Positions 22,364 through 33,451 of a DNA stretch of 64,000 nt are shown piece by piece. The first letter of the stretch is position 1, and each line of letters opens with the position of its first letter. Below the pieces are notes generated by a model, which worked only from the letters and a program-made list of their open reading frames with translations, did not search any database and was not told where the DNA came from. The stretch comes from Vigna angularis (lineage: Eukaryota > Streptophyta > Magnoliopsida > Fabales > Fabaceae). The stretch spans positions 23,172,825 to 23,236,824 of the forward strand of contig NC_068974.1 of the NCBI RefSeq assembly GCF_016808095.1, given 5' to 3'. The position numbers and the translations under genes are program-made.

Positions 22364-23351
22364 CTAAGTACGCAAAACTTCAACTATGAACCTTTCAACC
22401 TCTAACTTCCCCTTGATTTGCTTCCAATCAACGTACACATACTTAGCGTCTCCCTTCTGATTCTGCACAAGATTTTGTGTATCAAAGTACCAATATGTCT
22501 CCCAATTGTGATGAACATGATCTCTGAGATGAGGATATCCTTGGTACAAGTATTTCAATGGATTGAAAACAGGAACTTGTGTCTCAACTTTATGCAGAAA
22601 TCTGCTTCCATGTCTGTAATCTGCAGGATTGTACAGTGGAGACTCTTTGTTTGACATCAAATTTGCTCGGAGACACTTCTCTATAACCTTAGCCTCCTCC
22701 TTCAACATTTCTATCATGTCTTTAATATTTCTCCGAACTTTGTAAGATCGTGTCGACCCATTGGAATTGCCAGGGACATGCACTTTTTTAGATGTATATG
22801 GAATTCTATTGCTCTCAAAGCAGAAATTTTTAGATCTTTTTGAGTCAAAACCTTTCCTTTTTTCAGCATCAGACAGACACATATATGCCTGCAGAAATTA
22901 TCCAATCAGTGTTTAATTAACTTCTTTACTCAAGAACACTGTGTATCAAAAAGTCACCTAAGATATAAGTTTGAAAGCAATTTCAGGCTTTGGATGTTTG
23001 TTCTTGTCTGGATGAAGTTGCAGGGCTGAATCAAAAGCAACAGTTCTTGTTATACAAGAGAAAGAAACCATGAAAAAAAGAAGAAAAAAAAGGAGTTAAG
23101 CCTACCAAGTTTATGGTATTGCTGGCGGATGGTGAGCAACCCTGCATATTAATCCACCTATGAGAACCCAATATGGAGAGATTAATTAGCATGATCATAT
23201 AAAAGAAGAGAGAAAAGTGGTAGTATAGTATGTATGAAATACTCACTCCAAGAATGCAATACCAATCTATGAAAGGTGGCTTAGCATGGTTTGAGAGAAG
23301 TGTATGAATACAGCCAAGTGAACATGTGGAAATGGAGCAAATCTCCAACAC
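22364..23351 (-). pseudogene. Captured DnaJ (J-domain) host gene fragment
   Basis: Exons on the minus strand: A about 23247-23351 (LEICSISTCS... FIDWYCILGV), B 23106-23141 (TIRQQYHKL), C 22958-23025 (LQLHPDKNKHPKPEIAFKLI), D 22364-22888 (AYMCLSDAEKRKGFDSKRSK, ESPLYNPADYRHGSR, YLYQGYPHLRDHVHHNWETYW). HPD is the J-domain signature that stimulates Hsp70 ATPase. Introns with GT...AG ends remain, so genomic DNA was copied, not mRNA. The last codon of exon C is TAG where GAG (Glu, as in ISEAY) is expected, so the fragment is not translatable as it stands. It lies antisense to the transposon genes, where Tnp2 would be expected. Confidence 0.82.
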
Positions 23352-23850
23352 TAACTAGGTTTTGTGATGTCATTCTTGTATATGAAAATAAATTCTCAAC
23401 AATCAAGTAACTGATATTGTTAAATGCTACTTTGATTAAGCATGCAATATGAATAAACGTATTGTGTAAGTCACCATACTCATGGTGTAATGCAAAATTT
23501 GTGGTTTAGATTAATGTTAATATACGTTTAATAGATTGATTTTATAACTAACAAAAATGATTTTAAGTTTTAATTTTACAAAATTAGGTCAAAGGCTAAG
23601 TTTAGTAGAGACCTCAACAGCTAAAGCATAAGAACCATGGTGAAAACTTAGAAACCCATATTAGCAATATAGCAATGATGAAAATATATATAGGTCCCTA
23701 CCCTTATATGAAACTTCTGGTTGTAGGTAGATGTCTATATTGCTTTTTACTGTTTGATTAATTTGAGAAATGAGACTTACTAAATGAAAAATAAAAACCC
23801 TATTCAAGAGATTTATAAATTTTTAAATTTTTAACTTAAACTAGCAACAA
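23352..23850. other. Noncoding spacer in CACTA-2
   Basis: AT-rich sequence between the captured gene and the acidic repeat. I see no open frame, repeat or family match. Confidence 0.4.
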
Positions 23851-23854
23851 CAAA

Positions 23855-23866
23855 GTGATGAAGAAC

Positions 23867-23900
<34 letters not shown>

Positions 23901-24005
23901 AGATGATGATGATGATGATGACGACGACGAAGAAGAAGAAGATGATGATGATAATGACGATGATGAAGAAGAAGATGAAGATGAAGATCATGATGACGAT
24001 GATTG
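23855..24005 (+). repeat. GAA/GAT microsatellite encoding an acidic tail
   Basis: A trinucleotide run of GAA, GAT and GAC keeps one plus-strand frame (Glu/Asp only, with one Asn and one His) to a TGA at 24003-24005. It sits just upstream of the Ptta gene, the position where Tnp2-like genes end in CACTA-1. It may be the last trace of a lost Tnp2 C-terminus. Confidence 0.6.
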
Positions 24006-24173
24006 AATGTTGGACATCTATTGTAGCAAATTGAACTATCATTTCAATAGAGATATCTAAAATACTATCTTAAAAGTTTTATGCCATTATTTATACATTA
24101 ACTTTAAAAACCATTGATTCTTCCTTATTCATTTCTATTTTTTCCCTTTATTTGTAACCATTTCAATGCAATA

Positions 24174-26002
24174 ATGAGAGGACAAGGTTCAGAATGTCCA
24201 TATAAAGGAAACGGGGTAGCAAGGCCTAAAAAGAGGCAACGACAAGCACCAAAGTATGTACTTAGGGTTCCTGCAAGACTACCTACCATTGCTGCCCCCG
24301 ATACATCATCTGTGGGGCCTTCTTCTACCCCTACAATACAGCCTCTTACCCCTGCAGTAGACCCTACTCCTACTTTTGCAGTACACCGTTATAATACCCC
24401 TGCAGTACACCCTTCTCCTACTCCTGCAACACACCCTTCTACTACCCCTACAGCAGACCCTCTTCCTCCTCCTGTGATTATAACCCCTACTCCTCTCCCT
24501 AACCGTACTTCTATACCTTCCTCATCTTGTATACCGCCTTCTGAGACTGTCACACTATCTGGTGATCCAGATTCAAGTGGTGATGGTGAAGGTCTTGACC
24601 CGCCCTTCCACGATCGACCATGGATTGAGCCGTATGGTAAAGGGTAAGATTTTAATCTCTTCATATAATTTGATTTTTATACCTTACTGTAATTGAAATG
24701 ACTTTTATTATGCAGGTTTATTCCATCTAGGGTTGCTTCCCAAGCCATCACACGTTCAATTAAGCAACATTTTTTAAGTCCATGGCCTACTTGGGGAGCA
24801 ATACCTGATGACGACAGAAAGCCATTTTGGGAGCGCTTTCAGGTGAACAATCCATTAAACTAATTGTCCCTCTTACTTTAGTATGTTCATTAATCAATGT
24901 TTGTTCTGTTTAATGTTACAGATGAAGGTGCAGTGGAAACCTGAACATGAAACACAGATACACATAAATTTCCACATGAAAGCATCTCATCGGCTATCAG
25001 AGATGTTTAGGGATGCCCGCAATGCAGGAGAGCGCACTTACTGGCTGGGCGACCAAATTTGGAACTCTTTACTGGCTCATTGGAATACAATAGAGTTTCG
25101 CAATAAGTGTGCCAAGGCGTAGAGAAACAGAGCATCTGAAAAGGGTGGCACCCTGCATAATAGTGGGTCGATAACCATTCATGAGCATGCCATTCGTATG
25201 GTAAAATTTCATTACATAACTTTTTCTTTCATATATAAGTTATGTATTTTCTATTTCGTATGTACACTTCTAATTGTAAATTATGTTATAGGCACAAGCT
25301 CTGGGACGGGCGGTCCATGTTGATGAGGTCTTTGCACAGACTCATGTAAGGAAGGGCACTAATCAATTCGTTGATGAAAGATCTCGGAAGACTCATGTAA
25401 GCAAATAACACTATTACTATTACTAATTTTTCTTTTATGTTATTCTATCATTCCCTAACATTGCTTTTAATGTTTCAACAGAAAGAATTTTCTACGAGAC
25501 TTTCACAGGTTAGATCTGAACATGAGTCTGCTCCTACACCGGATGATGGCAGTAATGCAGAAGATGACATACGTAGGACACAGTGCTGGGTCGAGATCGT
25601 TAGTGGGAAGAAAAAGGGTCGACTGTACGATGCAGGACAACTTGCTGCAAACTATACAACAGCGAGAGGAGGTACTCTGAAGCACCAACCTTCTTCTTCC
25701 ACTAGTGCTCCTGACGAGGTCGTTCTCCGCCTCACGCAGGCACTGAAGCAACGTGACCAGGAAATCACTGATCTGAGAGTAGAGTTTACAAACTTTAAGG
25801 CCCTGGTCATGAGAGTGTTGCCTGAAGCTTCATAGGATGAATTCATTATCCCTCCGACCCAACCACGACCCTCGTTGTCACCCGCTGCCCCTCAGCAGCC
25901 CACATCAGTCCAACCCTCATCAGTCCAACCCACACCAGTCCAGTCATCAATAGAGGAGCAGGATGATGAAGATCATTCTGATGATAACTATGTACATTAT
26001 TA
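24174..26002 (+). pseudogene. Ptta/En/Spm-family protein gene of CACTA-2 (broken)
   Basis: Exons: 24174-24645 (MRGQGSECPY..., Lys/Arg patch PKKRQRQ, long Pro/Thr-rich region), 24718-24842 (PSRVASQAITRSIKQHF, PWPTWGAIPDDD), 24922-25198 (VQWKPEHE, ASHRLSEMFRDARNAGER, LGDQIWNSLLAHWNT, then SEKGGTLHNSGS), 25293-25396 (GRAVHVDEVFAQTH, FVDERSRKTH), 25482-26002 (CWVEIVSGKKKGRLYDAG, coiled coil, acidic end). Splice sites are GT...AG. In-frame TAG codons at 25120 (KA, stop, RNRASEKGG) and in the last exon (PEAS, stop, DEF) break it. The family is the DNA-binding partner of Tnp2 in CACTA elements and is thought to bind subterminal repeats. Confidence 0.82.
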
Positions 26003-26349
26003 GTTTCATTTTGTTATTACTTGTTATGGAAACATTTGGATATTAGAACATTTGGAGTTTAGATCATTTCGATGTTAGATCAACTGGATGACTTTGGATG
26101 TTAGAACATCATTATGTTACATTGTTTTATGTTTTAACTATAAATACATGTTCTATGGATTAATGGATGTTCTATGAATTAATGGATGTTTTATGGATAT
26201 TGATCAATGAATGCATCTTTGAGATGCACATTATACAGGTCTGTATGTGCTTGAAAACTGTTATGCAGGTCTGTTTGTGCTTGAAAACTGTTATGCAGGT
26301 CTATTTATGTTCTTGGTTTAATAAGAAATACAATTGTCTCTTTCATTTC

Positions 26350-26559
26350 CCCCCAACTTACCGAAGGCTTTTGCCCTTCGGTAAATAACCACGGTATGCA
26401 ATTACCAAAGGGCATAAGCCCTCGGTAACTGTTAGCGATAAGGGATATACCGAGGGCTCATTGGCCGTCGATAAGCCGTTTGTAAATACCCTTTTCCGAC
26501 GGCTTCTGGCATTTTCCGAGGGCTTATGGCCTTCGGTAATGCCCTTCTTTTTTGTAGTG
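26350..26559. repeat. 3' subterminal palindromes of CACTA-2
   Basis: Several inverted copies of TTACCGAAGGC / GCCCTCGGTAA precede the terminal CTTTTTTGTAGTG. They match the motif next to the left end (TTTACCAAAGGCTTTGAAGC). Confidence 0.85.
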
Positions 26560-26562
26560 ATC

Positions 26563-27517
26563 AATCCTTCATCAAACACTGTGGTTGGGGCTCATTGTTG
26601 GGTGCGGTGCCGAAGTTGGGCGTTGAGTAGCTTAATCGGGTAAGTAAATCAAACCTTAATGCTTAGTAAATTTAGTTCTTCTCTGGCCATTCTTGTGATC
26701 AAGCGATTGTCATCAATCATAGGCTTAATCTCAAACCATCATCATCGTCGCTCAAATCGTAGGAGTCCCTGCCACCAATCGTGGTGTTCCAGTCATGGTG
26801 CCGTTGTGGGGTAATCGTGTTCTCCGTATACGCCGCCGTGATCTTCCAGTTGCAGAGGAACCCTAGGACTGTTGTTCTCGCACTCTGATTTTGGGTCGTC
26901 GTCATTCAGTCTTAGTGACTCTGTGGTAAGTCCAGAATGTTGTTCCTTTAATACATATCTTTATTTCTTTGGTGTGTAGTGGTTTAATGTTGCGGTGATT
27001 CACAGAGAAGAAGAAGTTTGAATGTCTAAGCATCTTTCAGTGTTCGATGTTGTAGATATGTTGAATTGGTGATTGTTGTGGTAAGTAAATTTTGTTCATT
27101 CCTAAGTGATTTAATTTGTAAAATGAGAAAAATCCTAAACCCTTTTGTTCTTTGGTATTTCGGGCACAAAATGGGGTTTGGTTTGGTTGGTGTGTTGTGG
27201 AATACTTTGGTGCATTGTTAGGACATTGAGTGAACATTAAGAGGCGTGTTAAGGTATGTTTACGATATCTTTAAGAACTATAACATATAATTTATATTAT
27301 TAATTATATATATGTTTTATATGGTTTTCTCTGGTTCAATTTGTGTGATATAGAACTGCAAAGTATTCGAAGGGTAAGATAAGTGGAGGAAGCTTTTGGG
27401 ATTCAAAAAGGAAAGCACCACAAAAGGGTAAGTAGTTATTATGTTTTGTTTAATGAGTAAATAGCTATTCTATTTAGTTTAATGGTTTTGATGTGATTAC
27501 CATATACATTGTAGCTT
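26563..27517 (+). other. CACTA-1 leader, second part
   Basis: It continues 21418 after one copy of ATC is removed. It contains several GTAAGT-like donors (about 26640, 26928, 27080, 27425) and short open pieces, but nothing I can assign. It probably holds noncoding first exons and introns of the transposase transcript. It is interrupted at 27517 by Ogre-1. Confidence 0.4.
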
Positions 27518-28773
27518 TGTCGCAACCGGGATCGCAACGGGATGACGAGCCGAAAAACAAACGGGATTAAGAAAAAATTTTGGAGTCGCCACCATAATTT
27601 ATTATGGAAAAACTATGGAAAACCAAAAAATAAGACATGGTCTGCGAAAAGTAGATTTTAGGTTCGGGAATCGGTTACGAGTAAGGAAGGTATTAGCACC
27701 CACTACGCTTGCCTAAAAGAAGTACCTTTAATTAAATGTATAAAGTTGACGTGGTTTTGATAAATGTATAAAGAAACTATTAAGAAACAAAAATATTTTT
27801 TTTGTTTTATGAACCCGACAAGGATTGACCTTGCTCCTACGCATATCCATTTATGATGGACAATCAGGGATCGCGTAGTTCTTTATGTAGAAAAATGTTT
27901 GTGAGTTTGTTTTAAAAATTATTATAGATTGATTTAGATTTTTGAAAAGCGAACCCAACAAAGATTTGGTTTAACAAGATTGACATTTTTTTTGGTTTTA
28001 AAGATCTCGTATTTTTTTATTATTTAAGAATGGTGGGAAAAAGAAAGAAACTGGCCATAAGCCGACACATACTTATAAAAAAATTTATGATTTAAAAAAA
28101 ACATTATTTGTGTGTAGGAAAAATAATACCTTTAGGAAAAATTTTAGAGTATAATAAAAACGAAAAAAAAATAATGGTGTAGAGGTGACATACCTTTTTA
28201 GCTTTCAATACTCTTCTATTTCTTCTTTGGGGATTACCGTTGACAGAACCCTTACGGGTGAGAACCTATTTTTCTCTATACTGTCTTTCTCTCTTTTTAT
28301 TATTTCTTCCTGTTTCTCCTTCTCTCTATTCTTTCGTCACCTTTTTTCTACGACAGAGTGCGTATTTATATACACACTGTAATATTATGGCAATCTTGCC
28401 TTAATTGTGAATTAAATGACAATAAAACAAAATAGGGAAAGAAATGGTCTTGGTTGCCAGAAACCAAATTAAATAATATTCAAAACATTGATTATCAATA
28501 TTGTCAGAAAATTTGTCCATTTTAAAAAAAATCATATTTTTCTCTTTAAAAGCAACTAACACAGGAAATTATATTAATATACTATTTTAATTACTGTTTA
28601 TAATTATTAGCATAATATTGATTCAAATAATTACCATATTAAACTAACATTTCAAAAATATTGTGTTCGGTATTATAGTTATTATTTTATCCCTTTTTAC
28701 CCACCATTAATTATTATTCTCTTACTCTTTATTTTTAATTATTTACTTACCCGGACGAAATTGGGTGTTGATA
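27518..28773 (-). repeat. 3' LTR of Ogre-1 (1256 bases)
   Basis: The plus strand runs from TGTCGCAACCGGGATCGCAA to GGGTGTTGATA (TA where CA is expected, one mutation). It matches 33452-34664 over nearly its full length. It holds the Ogre LTR hairpin at 27836-27880. Confidence 0.92.
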
Positions 28774-28788
28774 GCTGCCCCTCTTTAT
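28774..28788 (-). promoter_or_regulatory. Polypurine tract of Ogre-1
   Basis: The minus strand reads AAAGAGGGGCAGC directly before the LTR. The same tract stands next to the Ogre-2 LTR at 51040-51053, which sets the orientation of both elements. Confidence 0.85.
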
Positions 28789-29605
28789 TTGGATTTTGCT
28801 AGATAACATGAACCTTAGAGTTTTTGTGTTATCATAGTAAAAGCTAAATAAAGATAAAGACACTAATTTCGTTTGGGTCTAAAGAAAAGGAAAGAGATTA
28901 CCTCGAAGCGTACCTGGTAGAGAATGTAGCAACCTTGTGGACTTTGTTGAATAGCCGTGACACCTATGGAGGGTGTGTCATACCCTATGAACTTTACTGG
29001 AGAGGTGTATGAACCTCGTGAATACTTGATGCTGAGGCGCACGAACCTCGTAAAACTTGATGGGGGAGGCGCACAAACCTCGTATAATTTTTTTTTGGGT
29101 GCTAGGATGAAAACTGGGCTTTGGTGCCACGATGAAAACTGGGCTTTGGTGCTAGGATGAAAATTGGGCTTAGGTGCCAGAATGAAAACTGGGCTTTGAC
29201 AATCTCGAAACAAATATTTTTTTTTTCTTTTGTTCCTTTTTTTTTGAAAATTCTAAATTTTGTCACTGATGTATTTTCCTTGAACTGTATTCTATCGAAT
29301 TCACGAATTCCTGTTGAATGTTAGCGATGCATGGTGTGCCATGCTTTTCCTATGATGATGTCTGCACTATGATGAATTCATGAATGTATGGGTGAAAATT
29401 CATGTGAGACCCAAATACTTCCCGTTTTGTTTTAATTCCACGACATCATTTAAGAATACACTCGCACCCAGTGAATCTGCCTATGATGCTTATTATTTTC
29501 GGGAGGCATTTTGAAAGTTAAGAACGACCTTATGAAAGATATGAAAAAAGATTTATTGAATAAAATAATATAATATTGTCAATTCCACTTTAAAAGCATT
29601 CCCTA
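28789..29605 (-). other. Ogre-1 3' untranslated region
   Basis: Homologous to the Ogre-2 3' region, with four or so units of the stem-loop repeat (GAGGTGTATGAACCTC, GAGGCGCACGAACCTC at 29010-29085) and four copies of a unit containing GATGAAAACTGGGCTT (29105-29200). No gene. Confidence 0.7.
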
Positions 29606-30613
29606 TCATGGAATCATTAGAATTTTTTTGACTGCGCCAGAATTAACTGGCAAAGGCAACCCCTCTCCATCCATTCTGGTGAGCATAAGTGCACCACCAC
29701 CAAAAGTCGTCTTTACCACATACGGGCCTTCATAATTTGGAGTCCACTTGCCCCTGTGATCCTTTGGTATTGGCAAAATCTTTTTTAGGACCAATTCACC
29801 TTCTTGGAATTCCTGTTGCTGGTATAGTTGCCATGGCATGTTGCGGTCAATCTTTTTTCTCAATGAGATTGAGTTGATCAAACCGGGTTTGAACTCAATC
29901 TGCTTCTTCTAACTGGTTTCCACTAATACTTGTAGGGATGAGATTTCTACCTCGAAGTGTAGTACTGCTTCTGTTCCATATACCAAAGAAAAAGGTGTTG
30001 CCCAGTCGACATGCGTACCGATGTGTAGTAACCGAGTAAATCGAAGGTACAATCCTCTTGATATTTTTTATTAACGACCTTGACTGCCCCATTCATTTTT
30101 GGGCGACGATGTGAAGTTTGATTGTTCAGGTTTGCCGCGATGAGAAATTATCTTTAAATCACAATAGTCGACACACATTTGCTCATTATCGTCCTTCTTC
30201 GACACGATACTTGCCACCCATTGGGAGTATTTTTCCCCGGCTAAGAATCTCGCATTGAACTGCTTTCGTACTTCATCATTGATTCTGAAGACATTCTAGC
30301 TTGAGTAGTAACTCATGTTGAACTCTTTCTTTATGCTAGTGCCGACCTTTACCTCTTATCTCTCGCTTTCTTCTCCTATATTAAAGATTTCAACCTCTCC
30401 TTGATGGGGTTTTATTTCTTTAGAATCTTACTTCACAAATCTTATTAACATTGGAGAGGATGGGTCAATCATAATCATCTTCCATGTTATTGATAGGGTG
30501 CTCAAAATTAGGAAAATCAACATTATTGTTTTCAAAACATTCATTGTCATATCCGAATTATTTGAGTTAAAAAAATTTAAGACACGAGATGATGAAAAAA
30601 ATGAAACAAACAT
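29606..30613 (-). pseudogene. Ogre-1 pol remnant
   Basis: It joins the start of the pol exon (about 30428-30613, the counterpart of 57398-57510) and an RT lead-in (about 30120-30420: VCVDYCDLK-like text) to the integrase C-terminus (29606-30092: EFQEGELVLKKILPIPKDHR, WTPNYEGPYVVK). The RT core, both RNase H domains and the integrase core are deleted. The intron acceptor before the pol exon, CAG in Ogre-2, reads CGG here. Confidence 0.8.
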
Positions 30614-30739
30614 GATTTAATGTTAAACCAAATGCAAAAGAAAGTGTCAACCCGTGACGCACGAACCCCAAGGCTTTGGGCAAAGCAGTGAGGTTAATTA
30701 AAAACGATTACATTTCAATAAGCATCACAGAGAAATACT

Positions 30740-32575
30740 TTATCTTTCAGCTCTTGGGTTTGCAAATACATCTTCTTCTTTATCCTTGTGGTATATTTGT
30801 AGGAAATTTCTGTCGATCAGATCTTGGAGAATGCTTTTAAACTTGGTACACTCCTTAATGAAATGCTTGGCTCCTGAATGTACTCCACATGCCTTCTCAA
30901 GGTCACCTTTGCTCCTGAGCAAACCCAATTTTTTACCAGATTTTCAAAAATGAACCTTTTAGAACTTCAAATTTCACTTACATTCTTTGCTAGCTTGTGT
31001 CGTCCAACCGCGATGGCATTTGTTGAGGTATTTTCGTGCTCGACAAGGGGATTGACTTCAACACTAGGTTTATCCTCTTGGAACTTCAACCATCCTGCAT
31101 CAATTAGAGATTGTACCTTGAATTTAAGGGACATGCACTTTTCCGTTGAATGCCCAATGCTTCCCCCGTGAAAATCACATATCACATTTGCATCAAAACT
31201 TTTGGAGTATAGAGGTCGTAAGGGTTTCATGGGACGAACGCTGGCCAGAGCTTTCTTAAGGAGATGGGGTAACAGTTCCGTATATGTTATAGGAATGAGA
31301 GTGAAATTTTTCTCTGGGTTCCTCCTAGGATGAGCCCTTTGGTCAACGTTATGATCGGAACCCAAGCCGGCTCCAGTGCCCTAGGCATTATTCAAAGCCT
31401 GTTGTGGTTGATAATATCCTGGCGGTTGAGATATTTTTTGGGGACCAGACACTGTATTGTTCACATAAGGAGGGTAACTCAGACTTGGTTGATAGACATG
31501 AGTGGGCGCATGACCTTCCCATATGGATATTGTTGACGTTGCATGTACTCCCCGTTCTTTCTCTTTTTCCGGATTAAAAATGGATTTGTTTGGAGTGGTG
31601 GCTTGAGATGTAATTTTCCCATTCTTCAGCCTGATCTCAATTCTTTCGCAAACATTGCAACCATCTCTTTGTCGTATAAAGGTGGCTCAACCTGCGCTGC
31701 CAATTCTCTCCATCGTTGCGCGTACTCCTGAAAAGACTCCTCTTCTTTCTTTGCCATGTGGTGTAATTGTAACCTGTCTGGCGCGACGTGCACATTGTAT
31801 TTGTACTGCCTTACAAAGACGTCTGCCAAATCTGCCCAAGAATAGATATGAGAGGATTCCAGATGTGTATACCAACTCAATGCTGCTTCGGCCAAGCTGT
31901 CTTGAAAGAAATGGATAAGTAATTTTTCATCATGAGCGTTAGCAGCCATTTTTCGGCAATACATGGTCAAGTGGTTCTTGGGGCATGTGTTACCCTTGTA
32001 CTTCTCGAATTCTAGAACCTTGAACTTGTGTGGAATTGTCACTCTTGGGGCCAAACTCAACTTCGCCACGTCACCAAACCCGTAACTTTCAAACCCCTCT
32101 ATGGCTTTTAGCCTGTCTTCCAGTACTTCAAGTTTACTTTTCTCTTCTTCTGTGTCCGTGTGTATGGTGGCCTTAGTCGAAACATCATGTGCAACAATTG
32201 TGTGAGGAGACTTGGACGTTTCATTAATCTTCGTCTCTGTCGTGAGGATAGGCCCTTAAGTACTAATGGGAAGTAAACCATTTGTTATGGGAAATGCCAA
32301 AGAAGTGTGCTCTGCCTCTGAATGATCTCCGTGGGTGGTGTGTAGCCTGGTGGCAAACCATACATTGGAAACGTGAATTGTGTGCCTACAACGTTATGTA
32401 TTGGAGGGTGAGCATTATCCTCGGCCTTTACAAACGAAGTCTCTCCTGCACTCTTCATGGTTTTCAAAGCCTCCAAGATTTGACCGACTTGATCTTTTAG
32501 TTGGCTAATATCGGCCCTTATAACTTCACGCTCTTCTTCCCAAACTTCCATAGCCTCAGAGTTCGCTCGAGTCCT
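30740..32575 (-). pseudogene. Ogre-1 gag remnant
   Basis: Fragments follow the Ogre-2 gag in order: MEVWEEEREVIRADISQLKD (32285-32551), gag core FEKYKGNTCPKNHLTMYCRK and SWYTHLESSHIYSWADLADV (31626-32069), the Cys/His motif CDFHGGSIGHSTEKC (30967-31365), and the second motif GVHSGAKHFIKECTKFKSIL (30740-30928). Frames are broken by stops and shifts. The frame ends before the protease. Confidence 0.82.
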
Positions 32576-33431
32576 ATAAGGATGTCGTGGAAGTCCCGCC
32601 GTTGTTTTTTATTTAACTTTATATTGTTTTTATTAATTTGAATTAGATGAAAACTAAATATGCGAAAATGTAAAAATGATGCATGCTAAAAATAGGCGGA
32701 AATCACAAGTCCTTAATATCGTTATTATAGAAATTGAAAATGATGAAAGTTTTGTAAGTTTAAACTATTTATTTATTAGACTAAATGGTTTTTATTTTGC
32801 CTTATTTATTTATTCATTAAAGCATGAAATTTTCATTTTTTCTTTTTATTTAAAATAAAACATGCACATTTATTGTTATGTAAAAAAAAATGAATGGGAA
32901 ATGATAAAAATGTTGTTAATGCATACGATGCATGAAGATGCATGTGCCAACTAATGATTAAAGGACAACATGTTTTATGCTTTTAAGGTAGGTCCAACGT
33001 CCTAAGGTCTAAGCATTGTATATGCAATCTCACGGGGAAAGCTTCCTAAACCTAAGATCAAGGCCACCAAAGCTATGGTCCTTTTCACCGCTTTTCCACA
33101 ACAGTTGAAACGATACTAGGTGTGAAATTGCATGTAAAGAGAACAGACACTGGCTGGGGTTCTCATGATAGCCAAACTGGAAATAGTCCAAACGTGACAC
33201 TGCTACACAACCCCTCTAATTCTATGTTACACTTAGACCTGGGTATAGGGTCCTACTCATGATATGCCAAAGTAATAATAATAATAATAATGGATATAAA
33301 TAAATTACCAAAATAAATAAAGACAATCATATATAATAAATAAAGGGAAAATAAATAAAATAAAATAAAATAAAATAAAGTAAAACAACATCAATTTTTC
33401 ACATTTAATTAACAAGGGCTGATTCTCTAGC
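32576..33431 (-). other. Ogre-1 leader with ORF1 deleted
   Basis: 32576-32700 matches 61236-61385 and 32970-33260 matches 63727-64000, so the whole ORF1 is missing between about 32860 and 32970. An AAT run (33270-33290) and an AAAAT-type run (33345-33385) lie near the primer site. Confidence 0.75.
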
Positions 33432-33450
33432 GTCCCTAGTGGAGTCGCCA
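33432..33450 (-). promoter_or_regulatory. Ogre-type primer-binding site of Ogre-1
   Basis: The minus strand reads TGGCGACTCCACTAGGGAC just after the 5' LTR. This is the primer-site text of Ogre/Tat elements, usually ascribed to a tRNA-Arg; the tRNA identity is from family knowledge. Confidence 0.75.
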
Positions 33451-33451
33451 T

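Larger units (their letters stand above)
21419..26559 (+). mobile_element. CACTA-2, nested non-autonomous CACTA with a captured gene
   Basis: It starts CACTACTAGAAAAG and ends CTTTTTTGTAGTG, with target duplication ATC (21416-21418 and 26560-26562). Subterminal repeats are of the type TTACCGAAGGGC...GCCCTCGGTAA (21455-21520 and 26355-26540). Content: a DnaJ gene fragment in antisense (22364-23351), an acidic tail remnant (23855-24005), and a Ptta-family pseudogene (24174-26002). No Tnp2 gene, so it needs transposase in trans. 21520-22360 is GC-rich leader with no clear gene. Confidence 0.9.
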
